Shown here in pieces: positions 1-8,895 of a stretch of DNA of 64,000 nucleotides (its first letter is position 1; the number at the start of each line of letters is the position of its first letter). The notes below the pieces were generated by a model. The model searched no databases, was not told the origin of the DNA, and saw only the letters and a program-made list of their open reading frames with translations. The position numbers were made by a program, and so were the translations under genes. Source of the stretch: Gordoniibacillus kamchatkensis (GTDB taxonomy: Bacteria; Bacillota; Bacilli; Paenibacillales; NBRC-103111); the NCBI RefSeq assembly GCF_000829455.1, contig NZ_JXAK01000018.1, positions 42,166 through 106,165 on the forward strand, read 5' to 3'.

Positions 1-1
1 C

Positions 2-805
2 GTGGACAAGCAGGTCGAGCGAGCGGAGACGATCGTTTCCCAAATGAACGTCGTGCTGGAGTATTTGTCCGGCGACCTCAATCAAGTAACCCGCATCCTG
101 GAGTCGGCGAAAAATCGGCAGCTGCTCGGTCTGAAGATCATTTTGGCGCAGGAAGAAGAACGCAAGCGCATCGCCCGTGAAATTCATGACGGCATGGCGC
201 AGACGATGGCCAATGTCGTTCTTCGTACGGAAATTGCCGAGCGGATGCTGGATAAGCAAGAATACCCGGCTGTCAAAGACGAGCTTATCGATCTGAAAGG
301 GCAGCTCCGCGGCGGGCTGGAGGAAGTTCGCAAAATGATTTTCAACCTGCGGCCGATGGCGCTTGACGATCTTGGCCTCGTGCCGACGTTGCGCAAATTC
401 GTGCAGGACTTCGAGGACAAAGCGAAAATTCGCACCAAGTTCGAGCTGAAGGGGCGGGAGATACGCCTCCCTTCGGGGATGGAAGTGGCCATCTTCCGGC
501 TTGTGCAGGAGGCGTTCGCCAATGTGCAGAAGCATTCCGGAGCCACTTACGTGTCGTTGGAGACGATCTTCGGCAAGGATGGGGTCAAGTTGCACATTGT
601 CGATAACGGGGTCGGCTTCAACCTGGAGCAGTTGGAGCCCCGGCTCGCCCACGACAATCATTTCGGGCTCTTGGGAATGAGGGAACGGCTGGAGCTGTTG
701 GATGGCAGTATGGAGCTCCATTCCGAGAAAAATTCCGGCACTAGGATCACGATGTATATACCATTCGGAACCGATTCGAAGGAGGATGGCAGCGGACATG
801 GATAA
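2..805 (+). CDS. degS: Sensor histidine kinase DegS, 5'-truncated by window edge
   Basis: Cytoplasmic histidine kinase that phosphorylates DegU, controlling exoenzymes, motility and competence. The visible 267 residues hold the C-terminal half: a coiled-coil, then the HisKA_3 phosphoacceptor box EEERKRIAREIHDG (His at about residue 62 of the visible part), then an HATPase domain with N-box (RLVQEAFANVQKHSG), DNGVGF G1 box and GLLGMRERL G2 box. Family members are about 385 residues, so roughly 120 N-terminal residues lie outside the window; the GTG at the left edge is internal, not the start. There is no membrane segment, as expected for DegS. The stop overlaps the start of degU, so the two are co-translated. 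Confidence 0.93.
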   Translation: MDKQVERAETIVSQMNVVLEYLSGDLNQVTRILESAKNRQLLGLKIILAQEEERKRIAREIHDGMAQTMANVVLRTEIAERMLDKQEYPAVKDELIDLKGQLRGGLEEVRKMIFNLRPMALDDLGLVPTLRKFVQDFEDKAKIRTKFELKGREIRLPSGMEVAIFRLVQEAFANVQKHSGATYVSLETIFGKDGVKLHIVDNGVGFNLEQLEPRLAHDNHFGLLGMRERLELLDGSMELHSEKNSGTRITMYIPFGTDSKEDGSGHG

Positions 806-1523
806 TGCGGGGAAAACGAAGCAGAAGGTCGGTATCATTCTTGCAGACGATCACCAATTGTTTCGTGAGGGCCTGAAGCGCATCATTAATATGGAGAGCG
901 ACATGGAAGTCATAGCGGAGTGCGGCGACGGCATCCAGGTCATTGAGCTGTGCAACCAATACAGCCCCGACGTGGTGTTGATGGACATCAATATGCCGAT
1001 AGAGAACGGCGTTGTGGCAACCGAGCGGCTCAAAACCATTTTTCCGGATATTAAAGTAATTATCTTATCGATTCACGACGACGAGAGCTATGTGTTCGAG
1101 ACGCTGCGCAAAGGCGCGTCCGGATACTTGCTGAAAGATATGGAGCCTGAATCGCTGATGAACGCAATCCGGTCGGTGGTGAACGGGTACGCCTTCATCC
1201 ACCCGAAGGTAACCGGCAAGCTAATCAACCAATTGCGCCGCATGACGTATTTGGACGAAGTCGGGGTGGTCGGGCCGAGCGCATCCATTAAGGAGCACGG
1301 TCTGAAATACGGCAGCGTCGAGAACAGTCCGCTCACGAAGCGGGAAGCGGAAGTGCTGAAGCTGATGGCCGAGGGCAAGAGCAACAAGGCGATCGGCGAC
1401 AATCTGTTCATTAGCGAGAAGACGGTCAAAAATCACGTCAGCAGCATTTTGCAAAAAATGGAGGTCGATGACCGCACGCAAGCTGTCATCATCTCCATCA
1501 AGAACGGCTGGGTCACGATATAG
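798..1523 (+). CDS. degU: Response regulator DegU
   Basis: NarL/FixJ-type transcription regulator and partner of DegS. It has an N-terminal receiver domain (acidic pair in LADDHQ, phospho-Asp in VVLMDINMP near residue 63, conserved Lys in LLKDME) and a C-terminal LuxR HTH (LTKREAEVLKLMAEGKS through VKNHVSSILQKM). The ATG at 798 is chosen because AAGGAGG at 779-785 lies 12 nt upstream; an ATG at 786 is also in frame but abuts that Shine-Dalgarno. It overlaps the end of degS by 8 nt. The 241-residue product fits the family. No terminator is visible in the 118 nt before the next gene. Confidence 0.94.
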   Translation: MDNAGKTKQKVGIILADDHQLFREGLKRIINMESDMEVIAECGDGIQVIELCNQYSPDVVLMDINMPIENGVVATERLKTIFPDIKVIILSIHDDESYVFETLRKGASGYLLKDMEPESLMNAIRSVVNGYAFIHPKVTGKLINQLRRMTYLDEVGVVGPSASIKEHGLKYGSVENSPLTKREAEVLKLMAEGKSNKAIGDNLFISEKTVKNHVSSILQKMEVDDRTQAVIISIKNGWVTI

Positions 1524-1641
1524 GGCGATGTTTCCGGCGCAAGACCCAGAACCGGAAGGAACCTGCCAAGTTATGACGGCATATACTACTTCTAAGAATG
1601 GAACGTAGTGATCCTCTCGGACGCTAGAGGAGGAGTGCCGC

Positions 1642-2043
1642 ATGCTTGGCTTGTTCGCTATTATGGCGTGTTACTTGATGGCCGTTGTGCTCGTACATGC
1701 ATACGGCAGGCTGATGATTGGCCGGAAAAACGGCCGCAAACCGGCGCACGTCGTGCTGATTACGAACAATAACGAGTCTCAAATCGAATGGTACGTTCGT
1801 TCGCTCTATTTTTTCTCCAAGTTCAGAGGGCGGCAGATCGATACAACCGTGCTTGATGAAGGCTCTACGGACGATACGCTGCGCATTGTCGAAAAGTTGT
1901 CGCGCAAGCATCCGATGCATATCGGATTGCACGGCGAAGAGGCGGTCGACGAATTTCTTAAGCGGCATGAACAAGACGATGTCATCGTCGTAAGACTGCA
2001 CCGGCAGGAAGATGTTACGAAGTGGCTGCAGCTACAACAGTAA
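1642..2043 (+). CDS. Small membrane-anchored glycosyltransferase-like protein
   Basis: A 133-residue protein with one N-terminal hydrophobic segment (about residues 2-22) and then a short stretch resembling the start of a GT2 fold: HVVLITNNNESQIEWYVRSL and VLDEGSTDDTLRIVEKL, the latter like the nucleotide-binding DxxSxDxT loop of family 2 glycosyltransferases. It is far too short for a catalytic GT2 domain and lacks the DxD metal site, so catalytic activity is doubtful. A strong GAGGAGG precedes the ATG. It lies between degSU and comFA; I recall similar short proteins at this place in Paenibacillus genomes, but cannot verify it. Function unknown. Confidence 0.75.
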   Translation: MLGLFAIMACYLMAVVLVHAYGRLMIGRKNGRKPAHVVLITNNNESQIEWYVRSLYFFSKFRGRQIDTTVLDEGSTDDTLRIVEKLSRKHPMHIGLHGEEAVDEFLKRHEQDDVIVVRLHRQEDVTKWLQLQQ

Positions 2044-2073
2044 CCGTTTACATTGGATTTTGGCAGGTGAATT

Positions 2074-3956
2074 ATGAAGGCGGCTCTTTATGCGGTAAGC
2101 AGCGGATCTACGTGGCAATGGCGCACGACGATCTGCTGGGAAGCCGACGCTGTCTATTGGCGGAGCCGAACGAAGGGCGAGGCGGAGCTGTGGCTTGTTC
2201 GTCCTCCCCTATCGTTTGGACAAGCCGAGCGGGTCAGGCGACTGTTATCGGCAAGGCAAGGTGAATATCCTCACATACCTCCCTCGGAGTTAGTACAATT
2301 ACTTCAGTCCTCACCTCCGTTCAAGCTCATATTCCAACACGAACAACAAAGGGAACCCGTATGTATTCCTGTACTGAAAGTGGGACTCTTCACATCCTAT
2401 TCCACTCTGCAGCCAATACCCATTGTCAAAGAGGAATATTCCGAGCTGCTTCGTCTTGCCTTGGGCCGGCATCTGCTCCTGGATGAAGCGCTGGCGTTAG
2501 CGTCTCATCACGGTCTTGAGCTTGGCGGTTCCATGTCGCGTCTGACATTTGCGGTTCAATGGGCCAGCTTGCGGGGAGAGCTTGCTATAGAGCCAGCGTT
2601 ACGATGCTCCGAACGGGCCCGGCGCCTGCGCTTTTGGCGGAAAACCGGCCAATCTCCCGCATACGTGTGTGTCAGATGCGGCAGCGGAGAGGAGCGTCTG
2701 CGCTGGACAGACTGTCCGCATTGCGGACAAGCCTGCCCTTATTGCGAAGAGTGTTTGACCATGGGCAGAGTGAGGGCGTGTACTCCTCTGATCCGGAGCG
2801 TATCAAATGCGGCAGATCAGGCAAACAAGGCGGAGGCGGATAAGCTTGTCGCTATGCCCGGCATGGACGAACTGCTCGCTCCGTGGGGGTTAAACGCTGC
2901 ACAATCGGCGGCTTCCCGGGCGGGACTCGAGTTTTTGCTGCAACCTCAGCAAGCGGAGCGGGATCGGGACAATCCGCCCTGTTTTCTGATCTGGGCCGTA
3001 ACGGGAGCGGGGAAGACGGAGATGATCTTTCCGTTCCTCGCCGCCACCGTCGCCGGCGGGGGCCGGGCGCTTATTGCAACGCCGAGGAAGGATGTCGTGC
3101 TGGAGCTGAGTCCGCGGGTAGAGCGAGCATTCCCCGAGGCCAAAGTAGTCACCTTGTACGGCGGAAGCGAGCAGCGCTGGGATATCGGGAATATCGTTGT
3201 CGCCACGACGCATCAGCTGCTGCGCTTTCACGAAGCGTTCGAGCTGGTCGTCATTGACGAGCTTGACGCGTTTCCGTTCCACAATAACCCTTCCTTGGCC
3301 TATGCCGCCCGCAAAGCCTGCAAGCCGCAAGGCCGCTACATATTGTTATCCGCCACCCCTCCGGCCGGCATGCAGCGGGCGGCCCGGCGAGGGCGTCTGC
3401 CACATGCGAAGGTTCCGGCCCGTTACCATCGCCATCCGCTGCCCGTCCCGCAGCTGACGTCCACGGCTTCGCTCGCGGGCATGATTGCTGCCGGGCGGCT
3501 GTCGCGACCATTGCTTGACAGCGTTCGGCGAAGTCTGCTGCGCGGCGCCCAGTTGTTCGTCTTCGTGCCCGGCATAGCTATGGTAGAGCCGCTGGTAACG
3601 TTGCTTCAGCGTGCGGAACCGCAGAGCAGCATTCAAGGCACGTTCTCGCAGGACCCGGAGCGCGTGCGGAAGGTGCAAGATTTTCGCGAGGGGGTGATTC
3701 GTGTTTTGGTGACGACGACGATTTTGGAGCGCGGGGTGACCGTGCCGAAGAGCGATGTCATCGTGCTGGATGCGGATTCCGGCTTTTTGACGACGCGGCG
3801 CTTGTGCAAATGGCGGGAAGAGCGGGGCGGTCCGCTGCCGATCCGGCCGGGTACGTAACGTTTCTGGCGCAGCATCGGACTGCGCCGCAGACGGCGGCCG
3901 TACGTCATATCCGAAGCATGAACCGGCTCTCGAAGAAGCTCGGGTACATTTCATAA
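2074..3956 (+). CDS. comFA: ComFA DNA-translocation ATPase, reading frame broken near its 3' end
   Basis: Superfamily-2 helicase-like ATPase of the DNA-uptake machinery, thought to pull transforming single strands across the membrane. It has a four-cysteine zinc cluster of the CxxC type at residues 199-228, Walker A (AVTGAGKTE, about residue 309), Walker B (VIDELDAF, about 393), motif III (LLSATPP), then TTTILERGVT. The open frame ends at 3858 after 594 residues, but from 3786 another frame reads FDDAALVQMAGRAGRSADPAGYVTF to a stop at 3954-3956. That is helicase motif VI (QxxGRxGR) plus the expected tail. The break lies in T5 at 3784-3788; six Ts would restore one protein of about 627 residues. 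The coordinates given span both parts. Either a sequencing indel or a real lesion removing motif VI. Confidence 0.88.
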
Positions 3957-4192
3957 GGATAAACGGCTTAGGCCGTCCTTTGGGGACGTGCGCGTTTGCA
4001 GGCGTTAAGCTGGCTGTGTAACGCCCTGCACGTTGCTGGCCATTACTCCCCCCAGCTTAATACCTAGGAGCGGAATCAGCCTAAGTTTAGGCGTAGCATA
4101 TACTTTCTGATGGAGTGAATAAGGGGGAATGACCTATACAGTTTCAGCGGAAAAGCTCTATCCGGACGGCGGCTGCGGATTGGTCCCGGCGA

Positions 4193-4930
4193 TTGTCGGG
4201 GCTGCTAGCTCCGGAACGAGCTGCTTGCCTATTATGCCGAGGGAGTGTACGAAATGCCGCACATTCGTATCCGCCGGGACTGTGCTCGGGATGCCGGAAA
4301 GCCATTCCGTGGATCCGGGACGTGCGGTGCGGTGTTTGCGGCCGTTATGAGGACTGTGCGGATTGCGCGCGCCGGGAGACGGCCTATTTTGTGAGGAACC
4401 GCAGTGCGGTTGAATATAACGAACATATGAAGGCGTGGCTGGCCCGTTACAAATACCGCGGGGACGAGAAGCTTGCAGAGCTGCTGGCCGAAATGTTGCT
4501 GCATGCGTACCGACTCCATCAGGTAGCTGTCGATGATGCGCGTGCGCCTGCCCGAACCGTCCTTACTTTCGTTCCTTTAAGCGTAGCACGCCGGTTGGAA
4601 CGGGGATTTAACCAGGCGGAACAAATGGCGCGAGCGCTCGGTCGCCGGCTGGATGCCCCTGTTCTGGATTTGCTGCGGCGAAACCGGCATACCGAGAAGC
4701 AAAGCTTGAAAACGCGCGGAGAGCGGCTCCAGGACACGAGGGATCTGTTCTCATTGCACGAAGCCGGGCGGAGGGAACTCGGCATGTGGCTGTCCGCCCG
4801 CCATCCTCAGCCAGTCCGATTGTTTGTCGTCGACGACGTGTACACGACCGGCAGCACGCTGAACGAGTGTGCCAAAGCGATCCGCGCGGCCGGCGCTGTC
4901 GACGTTTACGGTTTAACGCTGGCAAGATAA
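4193..4930 (+). CDS. comFC: ComFC, phosphoribosyltransferase-fold competence protein
   Basis: Competence protein co-occurring with ComFA, required for DNA transport; biochemical role incompletely known. There are N-terminal cysteine pairs (CLLC, CSGC, CGVC, CADC) forming a zinc-binding region over the first 60 residues, then a type I PRTase fold with the PRPP loop FVVDDVYTTGST near residue 216 and the motif ERGFNQAEQMAR. The start is uncertain: TTG at 4193 has no Shine-Dalgarno, whereas ATG 4129 follows AAGGGGG but is in another frame. The ComFC frame is open back to 4133 and reads ADWSRRLSGLLAPERAACLLC, which looks genuine, so an indel just after 4129 may have separated start from body. It follows comFA by about 240 nt. 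Confidence 0.86.
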   Translation: MSGLLAPERAACLLCRGSVRNAAHSYPPGLCSGCRKAIPWIRDVRCGVCGRYEDCADCARRETAYFVRNRSAVEYNEHMKAWLARYKYRGDEKLAELLAEMLLHAYRLHQVAVDDARAPARTVLTFVPLSVARRLERGFNQAEQMARALGRRLDAPVLDLLRRNRHTEKQSLKTRGERLQDTRDLFSLHEAGRRELGMWLSARHPQPVRLFVVDDVYTTGSTLNECAKAIRAAGAVDVYGLTLAR

Positions 4931-5021
4931 ACGGCTCGCGGCAGAACCTGTAAAATGTAATGCAACACACAGATCTATGATGTAAAATAATAGTAGCATG
5001 AAGGGTAAAGGGGGACTTGCT

Positions 5022-5447
5022 ATGGGCCTCAACAATGTGGGCAATTGCTCTCGTTGCGGAAAATTGTACATGAAAGGCATCCACGAGTATTGTCCGAGCT
5101 GCATGAAAGATATCGAAGAACAATATGAGAAATGCTATAAATATTTGCGCGAGAACCGGCAGTCGACGTTTCCGGAGCTAAGCGAGGCTACGGGCGTAAG
5201 CATCCGGCAAATCACGAAGTTTGTCCGCGAAGGCCGCATTTCGTTAGCGAATCATCCCAATATGTCCTATGAATGCGAAGTGTGCGGCGCCGCGATTCGC
5301 GAAGGAGCGATGTGCGACAGCTGCCGCCAGAAGCTGCTGAAGGATGCGAGCCATGTGCTGCAGGACAGCCAGAAGAAGCTGGAGCAGCAGAAGTCGGATC
5401 TTCAAAAGAGCTTCAACATCAAAGACCGTCTTAGAGAGCGTCATTGA
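5022..5447 (+). CDS. yvyF: YvyF-type flagellar-operon protein
   Basis: Member of the small family found directly upstream of flgM in Bacilli; proposed to influence flagellar regulation, exact role unknown. An N-terminal zinc-ribbon-like CxxC...CxxC (NCSRCGKLY, YCPSCMKD) is followed by a helix-turn-helix-like stretch (FPELSEATGVSIRQITKFVREGRI), a second CxxC pair (CEVCGAAIR, CDSCRQKL) and a charged coiled-coil tail. The start at ATG 5022 is preferred because AAAGGGGG precedes it; the in-frame ATG at 4998 has no ribosome-binding site. 141 residues. Confidence 0.88.
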   Translation: MGLNNVGNCSRCGKLYMKGIHEYCPSCMKDIEEQYEKCYKYLRENRQSTFPELSEATGVSIRQITKFVREGRISLANHPNMSYECEVCGAAIREGAMCDSCRQKLLKDASHVLQDSQKKLEQQKSDLQKSFNIKDRLRERH

Positions 5448-5464
5448 AAATTATTGCAAACCCC

Positions 5465-5492
5465 TAAAATAAATTCCGACTTTCGCCGATAA
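5465..5492 (+). promoter_or_regulatory. Sigma-D promoter upstream of flgM
   Basis: TAAA at 5465-5468, 16-nt spacer, GCCGATAA at 5485-5492, matching the sigma-D consensus TAAA-N15-GCCGATAT. It lies 57 nt before the flgM start, as in B. subtilis where flgM is under sigma-D control. Confidence 0.75.
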
Positions 5493-5517
5493 TAGATGTA
5501 TACATTATCGGCCTTTT
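5485..5517 (+). terminator. Hairpin/terminator overlapping the flgM sigma-D -10 element
   Basis: GCCGATAAT (5485-5493) pairs perfectly with ATTATCGGC (5504-5512) across a 10-nt loop and is followed by CTTTT. It could end read-through from yvyF, yet its left arm is the -10 element of the sigma-D promoter, so the same bases may act as DNA and as RNA signal. Confidence 0.55.
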
Positions 5518-5549
5518 GGTTTTGGACGGAATTGGACGAGGTGATCAAG

Positions 5550-5810
5550 GTGAAGATTAACGAATCGCAAAGAGTCGGATCTCTGGGCATGTATAAACGT
5601 TCTGCGGATGCGAAATCCGTAGCCGGTGCCGGGAAAAAGGGAAAGAAAGACGAAGTACAAATTTCCCCGGAAGCGATGGAACTGTTAGGAGCTCAAGGCA
5701 CGGAGGAGCACCGCAAGCGCATTGAGGATTTGAAGAACTCGGTATCGGCCGGGACGTACCACGTTGAGGCGAAGAAAATCGCCGACAAGCTGCTGCCGTA
5801 TTTGAAATAA
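5550..5810 (+). CDS. flgM: Anti-sigma-D factor FlgM
   Basis: Binds and holds sigma-D until the hook-basal body is complete. The 86-residue product starting MKINESQRVGSL matches family size; the C-terminal half (AMELLGAQ, RKRIEDLKNSVSAGTYHVEAKKIADKLL) carries the sigma-binding helices. The GTG start at 5550 is supported by GAGG eight nucleotides upstream and by homology of the N-terminus; the frame is open further upstream but into the promoter. First gene behind the sigma-D promoter; flgN follows after 17 nt. Confidence 0.93.
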   Translation: MKINESQRVGSLGMYKRSADAKSVAGAGKKGKKDEVQISPEAMELLGAQGTEEHRKRIEDLKNSVSAGTYHVEAKKIADKLLPYLK

Positions 5811-5827
5811 GAACGCGTGAGAAACGG

Positions 5828-6337
5828 GTGAACGTGGTGACGATAGAACCGTTATTGGAACTTATGGAACGGCTGGCGGCAGTGCATAGCCAGTTAATTG
5901 AGCTGGCGAACGAAAAAACACCCGTTCTTGTGCGCAATGACGTCGACAGCTTGAACGCGATTATTCATAGGGAAAACAAGCTGGTCAGGCAGGTTGCCGA
6001 ATTGGATCGCGAGCGAGTTCAGAGGACAGGGGAATATCTCATTTCCCGCGGCTACAACCCCGACCCGCGCGTCACCGTTTCGGATTTGATCAAAATCATT
6101 TTTAAAGCGGACGAAAAGAAAGCCCTCATGAACGTACAGCAAATTCTTCTGGAAAAGCTGATCGAGCTGAAGAGGCTGAACGAAACGAATCAGAAGCTAA
6201 TCGAGCAATCGCTGGCCTTTATTAATTTTTCCATTGATTTGCTTGTGGACGATCCGAATCAAGACTTGTTTTACAAAGCGCCGGCCTCTTCGTCGCATAA
6301 CGCTGTAAGGAACGGGTTGTTCGATACTAAGGCATAA
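5828..6337 (+). CDS. flgN: FlgN, export chaperone for hook-associated proteins
   Basis: Type III flagellar export chaperone that keeps FlgK and FlgL unfolded-competent. The 169-residue, largely helical protein with long heptad-rich segments (LLELMERLAAVHSQLIELA, LLEKLIELKRLNETNQKLIEQSL) fits the FlgN/YvyG family. Several GTG codons lie at the 5' end (5828, 5834, 5837) with a weak ribosome-binding site, so the start may move by 2-3 codons. It sits between flgM and its client flgK. Confidence 0.9.
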   Translation: MNVVTIEPLLELMERLAAVHSQLIELANEKTPVLVRNDVDSLNAIIHRENKLVRQVAELDRERVQRTGEYLISRGYNPDPRVTVSDLIKIIFKADEKKALMNVQQILLEKLIELKRLNETNQKLIEQSLAFINFSIDLLVDDPNQDLFYKAPASSSHNAVRNGLFDTKA

Positions 6338-6360
6338 GAGCTCGAGAAGGAGTGGCGTAG

Positions 6361-7944
6361 ATGAGTTCTACTTTCCATGGCATTGAGACGGCGCGGCGCA
6401 GTTTATTTACGCAACAGGCCGCTTTAAATACGACGGGGCATAACATTGCAAACGCGAATACGCAAGGGTATTCGCGGCAACGAGTAAACATGACGGCCTC
6501 GATACCGATGGAAGCTCCGGGGATGATGCGAAGCAACGTCCCTGGCCAACTGGGTACCGGGGTTGAATTCTCGTCGATTACTCGCGTGCGCGAATCGTTC
6601 TTGGATGACCAGTTCAGGAACGAAAATAAATCTCTGGGCAATTGGAACATCCAGGCGGATACGCTGGATAAATTGCAGACCATTGTGAACGAACCGAGCG
6701 ACAGCGGAATACGCACGGTGCTGGACAACTTCTGGAAAGCGTGGTCGGATTTAAGCAAAAATCCGGAAGATGTGACCGGTCGCAAAATATTGCGCGAAAA
6801 CGCCAACGCTCTCACCGACGCTCTGAACCAGACGAGCAAGCAGCTATCCGATCTGAACAACGATTTAACTACGAATATCGGCGTGAAGGCGGACGAGATC
6901 AACTCCACAATTCAAACGATCGCCAGCCTTAACGCGCAAATTTCCAAAATCGAAGGCATGGGCGACAGTGCGAACGATCTGCGCGACCAACGCGACCTGT
7001 TGACGGATAACTTGTCCAAAATCGTTAATATTACAGTGACAGAAACAGCCACTGGCTACAGCATCAATATGGGCGGCGTGAACCTGGTGAATGGGGAAAC
7101 GGCTACTGCTACGAGTGCCACCGCTCTCCAAACGGCCTTCTCCTCGGGAGATTTGAGCAGTGGCGAAGCGTACGGAATGATTTATTCCCGCGATAAATAC
7201 GTTGTCGATTATCAAAACCAACTGGATACACTCGCAAATACAATCGCTAATGGCGATGTGACCATTACTATTCCCGCGGGATCAGTGATTCCAAACAATA
7301 CGGTTTTAAATACGGCTAACGGGCCTGTCACTTATAGCGGCAGCGTTGCCCAGCGAACCCTGGCTGCCGATACCGTGGTAACTGTAAAAGGCTTGAACGG
7401 CCTGCATAAACTAGGATATTTGTTTACGACACCTCCTACAACCGGCGGCGACTTCTTTACAGCGAAGGCGGGTTCGACGGGGATTACGGCTGGCAGCATT
7501 CAACTTAATCCTGCTATACAGAACGATGTATCATTAATCGCAACCTCCATGAGAACGGATGATTCTACTGGCACCGAACTAACGGTCAAGGGCAACAATA
7601 CGCTTACACTATTGATGGCGCAACTAAAAGATTCCAAATTCGCTTTCCCGAGCGGAGCGTTAAGCAACGGGGTCACCAGCGGGACTATCGACGATTACTT
7701 TCAATCGATTGTCGGGCAGATGGGCGTTCAGGCTCAAGAGGCAACACGCCAGATGAATAATCAACAGAACCTGGTTGATCAAGTCGATTCACGCCGACAG
7801 TCCGTAAGCGGGGTATCGCTTGACGAAGAAATGTCGAACATGATCATGTTTCAACATGCTTATGGTGCGGCTGCACGTTTCATGACGACGTACGATCAGA
7901 TATTGGACAAGCTCATTAACGGAACCGGCGTCGTCGGTCGTTAA
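6361..7944 (+). CDS. flgK: Flagellar hook-associated protein 1 (FlgK)
   Basis: Forms the first junction ring between hook and filament; exported by the flagellar apparatus. The N-terminal rod/hook signature NTTGHNIANANTQGYSRQRV (residues about 22-41) and the C-terminal D0 helix (SNMIMFQHAYGAAARFMTTYDQILDKLI) are both present; the variable middle carries Thr/Asn-rich beta regions. 527 residues, normal length. AGAAGGAG lies upstream of ATG 6361. flgL follows after 30 nt. Confidence 0.96.
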   Translation: MSSTFHGIETARRSLFTQQAALNTTGHNIANANTQGYSRQRVNMTASIPMEAPGMMRSNVPGQLGTGVEFSSITRVRESFLDDQFRNENKSLGNWNIQADTLDKLQTIVNEPSDSGIRTVLDNFWKAWSDLSKNPEDVTGRKILRENANALTDALNQTSKQLSDLNNDLTTNIGVKADEINSTIQTIASLNAQISKIEGMGDSANDLRDQRDLLTDNLSKIVNITVTETATGYSINMGGVNLVNGETATATSATALQTAFSSGDLSSGEAYGMIYSRDKYVVDYQNQLDTLANTIANGDVTITIPAGSVIPNNTVLNTANGPVTYSGSVAQRTLAADTVVTVKGLNGLHKLGYLFTTPPTTGGDFFTAKAGSTGITAGSIQLNPAIQNDVSLIATSMRTDDSTGTELTVKGNNTLTLLMAQLKDSKFAFPSGALSNGVTSGTIDDYFQSIVGQMGVQAQEATRQMNNQQNLVDQVDSRRQSVSGVSLDEEMSNMIMFQHAYGAAARFMTTYDQILDKLINGTGVVGR

Positions 7945-7974
7945 GATCAAAGTGGGGATTAGGAGGAACTTCCG

Positions 7975-8880
7975 ATGCCGCTTCGCGTTACGAACAGCAT
8001 GCTCAGTTCGCAATTGCTTAGAAACGTAAATAACAATTTAAATCGCTTGGAGGTAAACCAAGACATTTTGTCAACGGGCAAAAAAATAAACAAACCTGGT
8101 GACGATCCGGTTGGTATTACTTATGCGCTCCGATACCGAAGCGAGCTTTCCATGAACGATCAGTATCAGAAGAACATTGACACAGCGAAATCCCTCGTTG
8201 ATCATACGGATACTGTCCTCGGACAAATTAACGATTTGTTCCAGCGGGCAACCGAACTGACCACGCAAGGTTTGAATGGAACCAATCCGCAATCGGCCCT
8301 GAATGCTATCGCTACAGAGTTGGGGCAAATTTACGATCAAGCTGTCGTTCTCGGTAACGATCAGTTGAATGGAAAGTATATATTTAACGGTCAAAAGACG
8401 GATCAGAAGCCATATTCCAGTACTAATGCAGCGGCGGATAAAACTGATACAGCACAGATCAGCTATCAATTTGCCGCGGGGGTAACGATACCGACCAATG
8501 TAACCGGCGACCAGGTTTTCGGCCCACAGGATACGAACGGTACTACGGACAACCTTTTCACTGTGTTGAAGGGGCTGCAAAACGCATTTGCCAATGGCGA
8601 CAAGACAAGTGCGGCAGCCTTTTCTGATAAGCTAAAAACCCGAATGGACAAGTTTTTGAATGTACGCGCGGAGGTTGGCGCTCGTTCGAATCGGATCGAT
8701 TTGATGGATAGTCGTATGAAGGACTTGAATGTGAACTTGACAAGTCTCGACTCGAAAGTTGAGGATGCCGATATCGCAGAAACGATTACTAAACTTAAGG
8801 CAGATGAAAACGTGTATCAGGCCTCTCTTTCCGTCGGAGCCAAAGTCATACAGCCAACTCTAATTGACTACTTGAGATAG
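7975..8880 (+). CDS. flgL: Flagellar hook-associated protein 3 (FlgL)
   Basis: Second hook-filament junction protein, related to flagellin. The N-terminal flagellin-like helix (RVTNSMLSSQLLRNVNNNLNRL, with KINKPGDDPVG) and C-terminal helix (EDADIAETITKLKADENVYQASLSVGAKVIQPTLIDYL) are diagnostic. 301 residues. GGAGGAACTTCCG precedes the ATG. It reads into yviE with a 15-nt gap. Confidence 0.95.
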   Translation: MPLRVTNSMLSSQLLRNVNNNLNRLEVNQDILSTGKKINKPGDDPVGITYALRYRSELSMNDQYQKNIDTAKSLVDHTDTVLGQINDLFQRATELTTQGLNGTNPQSALNAIATELGQIYDQAVVLGNDQLNGKYIFNGQKTDQKPYSSTNAAADKTDTAQISYQFAAGVTIPTNVTGDQVFGPQDTNGTTDNLFTVLKGLQNAFANGDKTSAAAFSDKLKTRMDKFLNVRAEVGARSNRIDLMDSRMKDLNVNLTSLDSKVEDADIAETITKLKADENVYQASLSVGAKVIQPTLIDYLR

Positions 8881-8895
8881 TGAGAGAGGACTCCT

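Noticed and set aside
4129..4350. Independent small gene ahead of comFC
   Set aside because: It has a good ribosome-binding site, but the protein is unrelated to any family and runs inside the conserved cysteine region of ComFC in another frame.
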